A DNA stretch of 42,846 nucleotides from Rhizobium ruizarguesonis (GTDB lineage: Bacteria; Pseudomonadota; Alphaproteobacteria; Rhizobiales; Rhizobiaceae), in assembly GCF_012349115.1 (NCBI RefSeq), contig NZ_PQIG01000109.1, forward strand, positions 1-42,846, read 5' to 3'. Below, in pieces: positions 37,733 through 42,846 of the stretch. The notes beneath the pieces were generated by a model, which did no database searches, was not told the origin of the DNA, and saw only the letters and a list, made by a program, of their open reading frames with translations. Position 1 is the stretch's first letter; every line of letters begins with the position of its first letter. Made by a program: the position numbers and the translations under genes.

Positions 37733-39883
37733 TCATGCTGCCACCGGCTTCTGTGGCGTGGTGGTGGCGTGTAGCGCCGCATCCGCATTGATCACCGCTT
37801 CCGGTTGTGATCCGGCAGCGCTGGAAACCTGTACGGCTTTCGAGGCGAAACAGATGCCATTTTCATCAAACGCCGTCTTGATCATGACGAGGGCGCGACG
37901 GCGGACGGCGGCCTGCTGTCCGGGCTTGGTCTTGAGCTTCAGCCTCAGCTTGACGCCATACTCTCCGAACTCCTCGACGCCTTGCATCTTGAGCGGTTCG
38001 ATGGTGATTGCCTTGAGTTCGGGATCTTCGGCCAGTTCAAGTCCGATCTTCTTGATGAGCTTGCGCGCCTTTTCCAAGTCGGAATCATAGGTGATCGTCA
38101 GTGACAGCTTCTCGATCACCCAATCGCGGCTCATGTTCTGGACAGCCCCGAGGACGCCGAACGGCACGGTGAATATTGGTCCCCGGCTGTGCCGCAGTTT
38201 CACCGAGCGCAGGCTGAAAGACTCAACTGTGCCCTTGTAGTTGCCGCTCTCGATATATTCACCGACACGGAAGGCATCATCCAACAGAAAGAAGACGCCG
38301 CTGAGGATATCTTTCACCAGCGTTTGCGCACCGAAACCAATGGCAACACCGGCAATACCCGCGCCGGCAATCAACGGCCCGATCTGAACCCCCATCGCCG
38401 ACAACGCCATCAGTATCGCAACGATGGCGAGCGTGGCCCAAAGAAAATTCCGCAAAATGGGCAAAAGCGTGTTGAGCCGGCTGCGCCGCTGCGTCTCCTC
38501 CGTTTGAACAACCGCCGTATCGCGCACTTTTGCAATTTGATTATCTATGAGGGTGCGTAGGACCCGCCAGACCAAGTCCGCGACCAGAAGGATGATGACA
38601 GCAGAGATGATGCCATGAGCGACCCGGACGGGGGGCGTGTCAGCCGCGCTGAGCGCGATAAGGTCGATGTTCCACGCCCAAGCGAGGAGCAGCAACCCGG
38701 AAATGATCAGAATGAACCGGATGCCCCGACTGAGAAGAGTTACGCCGGCACTCGGTGTTGCCGCGCCGATCCCGAACGAAGCAGGCTGTTGCAGCAGGTG
38801 GACAACGATCCGTTCTGCAATGGCGATAGCCCAAACGAGGCCGATCGCTATTGCAGCAAGCCAGAATAGCTGTACTGCGCCGAACGCCCACAAGCACCAC
38901 AGCAGCACGAAATAGGCCGAGATGAGACCCACGGATGTCTTCGCGCGGACAAAAACCTCTCCATCCCTTGCAGCATCCGCGATCGCTGGCCCCGGCGCTC
39001 GCCTGACCGTATCGATGCCGACACCGAGGAGCCCCAATCCCAACGAATATGCGACAATCTCGCGGGCTTCGACTGAGAAGCCGAGAAGGCTCAGCGATAG
39101 TGTTGTTGCGTAGCTGACGGCGAGGATGATGACAACTAGACCGAGGCGCTGGGTCCAGAACCGAGCCGACTCGCCGTCCATCGGCACGATCCGAAGATCG
39201 TTCGCGTCCTTTCCCGGCGGCGACAAAAGAAATCGTAACACAGCGCGCGCGAGGAGCACGATGATGAAGGCGAGTAGACAGGCGAGCACGATCTTCTCGA
39301 TGACCTCAGGCCAATAGTGCAGGGCCACGAAGACACCGATGCCAGCCGCCGCGATGACTGCGACGCGCCCGACGTCATGGGCGAGGCGGCTAGCGAGCAC
39401 CATCACTTGACCGCGCCTTGTCGCAACGTCCAGATGCGCCACTCGGGTCATGAATCCTGATGTGGCACGCCGATACAGCCGCTCGGCACCGAAAGCGGCA
39501 GCTGCGAACAGTCCGAAAAGGCCGACAAGGCCAGCCAGACCAACCTTCTCGGCATCCGCAACAAGGATGGACCAGGCTGCTGCGAACTCATCAGGCAGCG
39601 TCGTCAGTGCCCGGGCGAGGCCATGGATGTGCGCCCGAACGGCCCCGACATAGTCGGCCAGTGGATGAGAGAGATGCGGCGCTTGGGTGGTTATCGGGGG
39701 GACTTCAGTCGTCGCCGATGCGGCTTTGTGGGTCTCAAGCCATTTTTGAACTCCAGGATCGGCCAAAAGCGACAGAAGTGCCTCGATATTGGGTGGCAGC
39801 TGTTCGCTCGATGGTGCGGTATCGGCTCGCGCCACCAGCATGACCCCAAGCAGCATGAGGGCGGCAAGAATCAACACACGCAT
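37733..39883 (-). CDS. Large MscS-family mechanosensitive ion channel
   Basis: 716 residues. An N-terminal signal peptide or anchor (residues 1-20, LILAALMLLGVMLVARA) and a periplasmic stretch precede about ten predicted helices. The MscS core is near residues 490-690: the pore-helix and beta region is IAGAGIAGVAIGFGAQTLVK, then DILSGVFFLLDDAFRVGEYI and LRHSRGPIFTVPFGVLGAVQ, followed by the C-terminal cage ending in DENGICFASKAVQV. This fits an MscK/YnaI-like channel that releases ions under osmotic downshock. Start at 39883. Confidence 0.93.
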   Translation of the reverse strand: MRVLILAALMLLGVMLVARADTAPSSEQLPPNIEALLSLLADPGVQKWLETHKAASATTEVPPITTQAPHLSHPLADYVGAVRAHIHGLARALTTLPDEFAAAWSILVADAEKVGLAGLVGLFGLFAAAAFGAERLYRRATSGFMTRVAHLDVATRRGQVMVLASRLAHDVGRVAVIAAAGIGVFVALHYWPEVIEKIVLACLLAFIIVLLARAVLRFLLSPPGKDANDLRIVPMDGESARFWTQRLGLVVIILAVSYATTLSLSLLGFSVEAREIVAYSLGLGLLGVGIDTVRRAPGPAIADAARDGEVFVRAKTSVGLISAYFVLLWCLWAFGAVQLFWLAAIAIGLVWAIAIAERIVVHLLQQPASFGIGAATPSAGVTLLSRGIRFILIISGLLLLAWAWNIDLIALSAADTPPVRVAHGIISAVIILLVADLVWRVLRTLIDNQIAKVRDTAVVQTEETQRRSRLNTLLPILRNFLWATLAIVAILMALSAMGVQIGPLIAGAGIAGVAIGFGAQTLVKDILSGVFFLLDDAFRVGEYIESGNYKGTVESFSLRSVKLRHSRGPIFTVPFGVLGAVQNMSRDWVIEKLSLTITYDSDLEKARKLIKKIGLELAEDPELKAITIEPLKMQGVEEFGEYGVKLRLKLKTKPGQQAAVRRRALVMIKTAFDENGICFASKAVQVSSAAGSQPEAVINADAALHATTTPQKPVAA

Positions 39884-40049
39884 CGTGTTCGTCTCCAGTT
39901 AAGCGAATATAGTCCAACTTCCGCCATTCATCCGTGCCGTAGATCTCCTAGTATAATCGCGTGCGGATAGTCGTGCGGCGAGTAGTTTACACTAACCAAC
40001 GCCCGGACGCGACATTTCGAGGCCGTCATCGGCGTGCTGTCGTCTTTGG
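39884..40049. other. Promoter region of the MscS gene
   Basis: About 165 bp with no gene. AT-richer stretches near 39904-39970 could hold the promoter. Confidence 0.4.
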
Positions 40050-40092
40050 TTACAGTGCCTGCTCGAGGATCAGCGCCTTTTCCTCATCGGCC
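40050..40092 (-). pseudogene. Possible tail of a gene cut by the IS3 insertion
   Basis: Minus-strand reading gives ADEEKALILEQAL and a TAA (40050-40052), right beside the end of the IS3 fragment. It looks like the tail of a gene interrupted by the element. Only 14 codons remain, so confidence is low. Confidence 0.35.
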
Positions 40093-40440
40093 TGACCTTG
40101 CCCCCAAGTTTTATCCAATCTTGTGTTCGCTCCAGCGGTCTTTGGTTGCGATATTTGGTGTGGTAGCGGCGGGTTGCGGAGCGGAGCCATTTCGGCTGCG
40201 CAGCACCGCATCACGTCGCGGGTTGATGGTCTGAGCGAACTCGGCAGGTGTCAGCCAGCCGAGGCCAGAGTGCGGTCGGTGACCGTCATAATCGCTGCGC
40301 CAGCTTGAAAGCGCTGATCGAGCATGGGTCCGTGACGAGAAGAGGGTTTCATTCAAGAACTCGTCTCGCAGCCGCCCGTTGAAGCTTTCGATGAAGGCGT
40401 TCTGGATCGGTTTGCCAGGCGCAATGTAATGCCAATCCAC
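40093..40440 (-). mobile_element. Fragment of an IS3-family element (orfB 3' end)
   Basis: Minus-strand translation (stop at 40111) encodes VDWHYIAPGKPIQNAFIESF, NGRLRDEFLNETLFS, HRPHSGLGWLTPAEFAQT and a short tail. This is the C-terminal third of an IS3-group DDE transposase; the Glu in FIESFNG is the last catalytic acid. The DDE upstream parts are missing, so it is inactive. The end near 40093-40110 (TGACCTTGCCCCCAAG) looks like a terminal repeat. The other end is lost; the fragment abuts the 3' end of the adenylate cyclase gene. Confidence 0.88.
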
Positions 40441-40462
40441 CTTGGTCCGATCCGCATCACCG

Positions 40463-42235
40463 TCATTGTACGACACCGGCCTTGCGTAGCCCTTCCACGA
40501 CGAGCTCGAAATCGGCGGGGTTCTTGAAGGGCAAGACTTTGCGACGGTATTCCAAGGAGTAGTCGGGATTGACGCGCATCACCTCTTGCCACGTCGCGCG
40601 AGCCTCTTCGAAACGGCCGAGGTGCCCGTAACAGGCGGCCAGAAGCGCGCGCGAGACATCGGTGATGGGGTTGCGGCTGATGCGCTGCAGCAACAGTTCG
40701 ACTGCCTCTTCGTACCTTCCCAGTTGAAACAAGGCCAAGGCCTGAAAGTGGAGAACGATATCCGGAAAGTACGGGTTCAGGACACTCGCCTGATCGAAAT
40801 AGGCGAGTGCCTCCTCGGATCTGCCTGAATAGATGAGTGCCTCGCCGAGGCTGACATGCCCTTCGGCGAAGTTCGGATTGAGGACGATCGCACGCTCGGC
40901 CTCGCTGATGGCTCTATCGTGCTGTCGCAAGTAAAGGCTGACCAGACTCAGTGCCCAGTGTGCAACGGGATCGCTATCATCCCGCGCTACCGCCAGCGTC
41001 GCAGCCTCTTCGGCTTGCTCGAGCGAGCGCTGCGGCAACGCGCTCCACCGGTTCAGGTAGTCGAGCCCGTGGGTAAGGGCGAGGAAGGCGTGCGCCGAGG
41101 CGAAGTACGGGTCTAGCTCGACGGCACGTTGCAAAAGGTCGCGGGCGTCGCGGTTCGTTTGCTTCGTCAGCCGGTGCCACAGCTCCCGGCCTCGCAAGAA
41201 GCAGTCATACGCCTCGGGGTGCCGGGTCTGCCCCGGCGCAAGTCTTTGCCGGTCGCCCTCTGTCAGGTTGACCGCCAGCGCATCGACGATCTGCTGCGTG
41301 ACATCGTCCTGAACCGCGAATATGTCGGTGAGGTCGCGATCGAACCGCTCCGCCCATAGATGCCCGCCGGTGGTCGCGTCGATGAGCTGCGCGGTGATGC
41401 GCACCCTGTTTCCCGATTTGCGGACGCTGCCCTCAAGGACATGCCGCACGCCGAGCTTCGTGCCCACCTCCTGCACCTGGACGTTCTTGCCCTTGAACGT
41501 GAACGACGAATTGCGCGCGATGACGAAGAGCTGCGACAGCTTCGATAGCGCCGTGATGATGTCTTCCGAGATGCCGTCGGCGAAATAGTCCTGTTCGGCG
41601 TCACCGCTCATGTTGGCGAAGGGCAGGACGGCGATCGACAGCTTCGGCGGCGCTGCCGTCGCCGGTTGGCTCGTCACGGTTTCCGAGGTCGCGGCCAACT
41701 TGGTCGCTGCGCTGCCGACTTGCAGCGAATAGACCCGGATCGGCTCGGCGATGTTCTTGAGCTGCGTGCTGCCGAGATCGTTGACCGAGAGGTCGAGCCT
41801 CGCCTTGACTTGGCGATAGGCATCCTCGGACAGGCAGATCGCGCCCGCCGCGGCGACGCCCTCCAATCGCGAGGCGATGTTGACGCCATCGCCCATCAGA
41901 TCGCCGTCGCTTTCCTCGACGACGTCGCCCAAATGGATACCGATCCGGAACTCGATGCGACGGTCCTGCGGGACGCCGTGATTGCGCTCCACCATAGCGT
42001 TCTGCACCTCGATGGCGCAGCGCACGGCGTCCACTACGCTGCGGAATTCGACCAGCGCACCATCGCCGGTGCGCTTCACCACCCGGCCATGGTGCACGGC
42101 GATCGTCGGATCGATGAGATCGCTGCGCAGTGTGCGCAACCTCGCCAGGGTGAGGTCCTCGTCGGCGCCAGCAAGCCGGCTGTACCCGACCACGTCCGCG
42201 GCCAGGATTGCAGCCAGCTTTCGGTTCTCGCTCAT
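40463..42235 (-). CDS. Class III adenylate cyclase with TolB-like and TPR domains
   Basis: 590 residues. The N-terminal cyclase domain (about 5-180) has AAILAADVVGYSRLAGADED with the metal-binding Asp14, KRTGDGALVEF with the second acid, and GIHLGDVVEESDGDLMGDGV followed by NIASRLEG. A TolB-like beta-sandwich follows (SIAVLPFANMSGDAEQDYFA, near residues 200-330) and then TPR repeats (HWALSLVSLYLRQHDRAISE; NPNFAEGHVSLGEALIYSGR). Common in rhizobia, it produces cAMP in response to unknown signals. The start at 42235 follows GGGAG. The 3' end lies against the IS3 fragment; the last residues (VEGLRKAGVVQ) still look native. Confidence 0.93.
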   Translation of the reverse strand: MSENRKLAAILAADVVGYSRLAGADEDLTLARLRTLRSDLIDPTIAVHHGRVVKRTGDGALVEFRSVVDAVRCAIEVQNAMVERNHGVPQDRRIEFRIGIHLGDVVEESDGDLMGDGVNIASRLEGVAAAGAICLSEDAYRQVKARLDLSVNDLGSTQLKNIAEPIRVYSLQVGSAATKLAATSETVTSQPATAAPPKLSIAVLPFANMSGDAEQDYFADGISEDIITALSKLSQLFVIARNSSFTFKGKNVQVQEVGTKLGVRHVLEGSVRKSGNRVRITAQLIDATTGGHLWAERFDRDLTDIFAVQDDVTQQIVDALAVNLTEGDRQRLAPGQTRHPEAYDCFLRGRELWHRLTKQTNRDARDLLQRAVELDPYFASAHAFLALTHGLDYLNRWSALPQRSLEQAEEAATLAVARDDSDPVAHWALSLVSLYLRQHDRAISEAERAIVLNPNFAEGHVSLGEALIYSGRSEEALAYFDQASVLNPYFPDIVLHFQALALFQLGRYEEAVELLLQRISRNPITDVSRALLAACYGHLGRFEEARATWQEVMRVNPDYSLEYRRKVLPFKNPADFELVVEGLRKAGVVQ

Positions 42236-42579
42236 GGCGCTGTCTCCCAACCTCCAAGATAACAGGGAGACAGAGGGCAAGAAAGAACTTTCAGCCGCTG
42301 CTCAGAGCGATCCTGGTTGAGATCGCGTTGGCCATGGCTGATGTGGACGCAGCCGACGTTGCAGCCCCACGCAATGACGGCTCTGTCATGCTCCGGCCGT
42401 CCAACGCGGTCGTCCCGAAAGCCCACTCAGGCTCGGGTCAAGACGATGTCCGCGCCCATCCGAATGTCCGCTCTTTGAAGATCCGCAGCCTGAAGTTGCC
42501 AGTCCGCTAGCGGCCCCGGATCTGCCGCCTTCATGAGGTCACGGCCTACCTCCTTCGAGGTAATTGCAACTTTCGGTAA
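42236..42579. other. Intergenic region upstream of the adenylate cyclase
   Basis: About 345 bp with no gene. It includes GTCCGCTCTTT near 42467, similar to the repeat found at 13700. Promoter of the cyclase is expected here. Confidence 0.4.
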
Positions 42580-42828
42580 AGGCACTATCTCAAGGGCAGA
42601 AATTGGTCCGAGGGGACGAGCGGGCTCGGCTGGAAGAAGGGCAACACGGCGCTTCTTCCAGACGATGCCGAGGGCAATATCTGGATCATGAAGGGGTTCC
42701 AGCTGGGACTGAAGCCTCAGCACACGCTCGAAGAGTTCACTGCCGCAGCAGCAAGCACGATCCTGTCGGACGCGTTTTTCAACGTCTATGAGACGACCGG
42801 ACCGGGGATGGGCGACGACAAGCCCTAG
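42580..42828 (+). pseudogene. 5'-truncated gene remnant (secreted-type protein tail)
   Basis: A frame without a start codon, opened by a TAA at 42577-42579, encodes YLKGRNWSEGTSGLGWKKGN, then TALLPDDAEGNIWIMKGFQL, GLKPQHTLEEFTA and ends at TAG (42826-42828). Composition (Trp, Gly, acidic) is clearly coding-like. It probably is the C-terminal 82 residues of a lost larger protein. No family can be named with certainty. Confidence 0.6.
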
Positions 42829-42846
42829 AGCGCCGTGCGTCCTTTC

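Noticed and set aside
42427..42723. Minus-strand 98-codon frame near the right edge
   Set aside because: It overlaps the plus-strand remnant, whose composition is much more protein-like; no ribosome site or motif.

Overview
The window looks like accessory DNA from a Rhizobium-type alphaproteobacterium (Rhizobium leguminosarum/etli group or a close relative). This rests on the high GC with rhizobial codon use, the 44-45 bp RIME-like palindromes (GCATGATG...CATCATGC and GCATGTCG...CGACATGC) at 19.67-19.77 and 22.74 kb, an EcfG-type GGAAC-N17-GTT promoter, and the many small BON, GlsB, YflT and DUF2867 stress-type proteins. No rRNA, tRNA, phage, plasmid replication gene or CRISPR array was seen. 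The only transposase is a 3' fragment of an IS3-family element at 40.1-40.45 kb. Organism and replicon type are inference.

Layout. 0-5 kb: a cation diffusion facilitator cut by the window edge, two near-duplicate BON proteins flanking a small secreted protein, a GlsB-type membrane protein, and an orphan ClpP. 5-9 kb: an ArsR-SRPBCC operon with a palindromic operator, then a large exported arylsulfatase. 9-14 kb: a TetR regulator divergent from a RidA enzyme with three ATACG-N3-CGTAT operators; an EcfG-promoted PepSY protein and a YflT-type stress protein; then a 2.1 kb mosaic (orphan BBE tail, GNAT, methyltransferase) bracketed by two copies of the stress gene's 3' end and terminator. 14-17 kb: AraC regulator and two related alpha/beta hydrolases on one strand. 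17-24 kb: SMP-30-like lactonase, DUF2867 protein, a two-component system whose kinase takes its start codon from a RIME copy, a BBE flavoprotein and a GT25 glycosyltransferase. 24-26.6 kb: cobalt-type nitrile hydratase genes (alpha, beta, accessory) and a methyltransferase. 27.7-32.2 kb: a LysR regulator divergent from a five-gene run (SDR, SDR, F420-type NADP oxidoreductase, SnoaL-like, methyltransferase-like). 32-37.5 kb: a mosaic with two unrecognised genes, a P-loop kinase, interspersed terminator repeats, a small conserved protein and a methyltransferase. 37.7-42.2 kb: a large MscS channel, the IS3 remnant, and an adenylate cyclase with TolB-like and TPR domains. The window ends in a 5'-truncated gene remnant.

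How the genes work together. Most of the window is small, self-contained modules of one regulator plus one to five enzymes, typical of detoxification or catabolic cargo. The clearest units are tetR/ridA, arsR/SRPBCC, araC/hydrolases, lysR/SDR and nthAB. The spaces between modules hold repeated terminators and truncated gene ends, which suggests repeated recombination at gene 3' ends. No complete unknown multi-gene defence or mobile system could be supported. The best leads for something new are a low-GC orphan gene with a prfB-like CTC-TGA frame break (36.1 kb), a histidine kinase started inside a RIME repeat, the three-site TetR/RidA switch, and the LysR/SDR operon.
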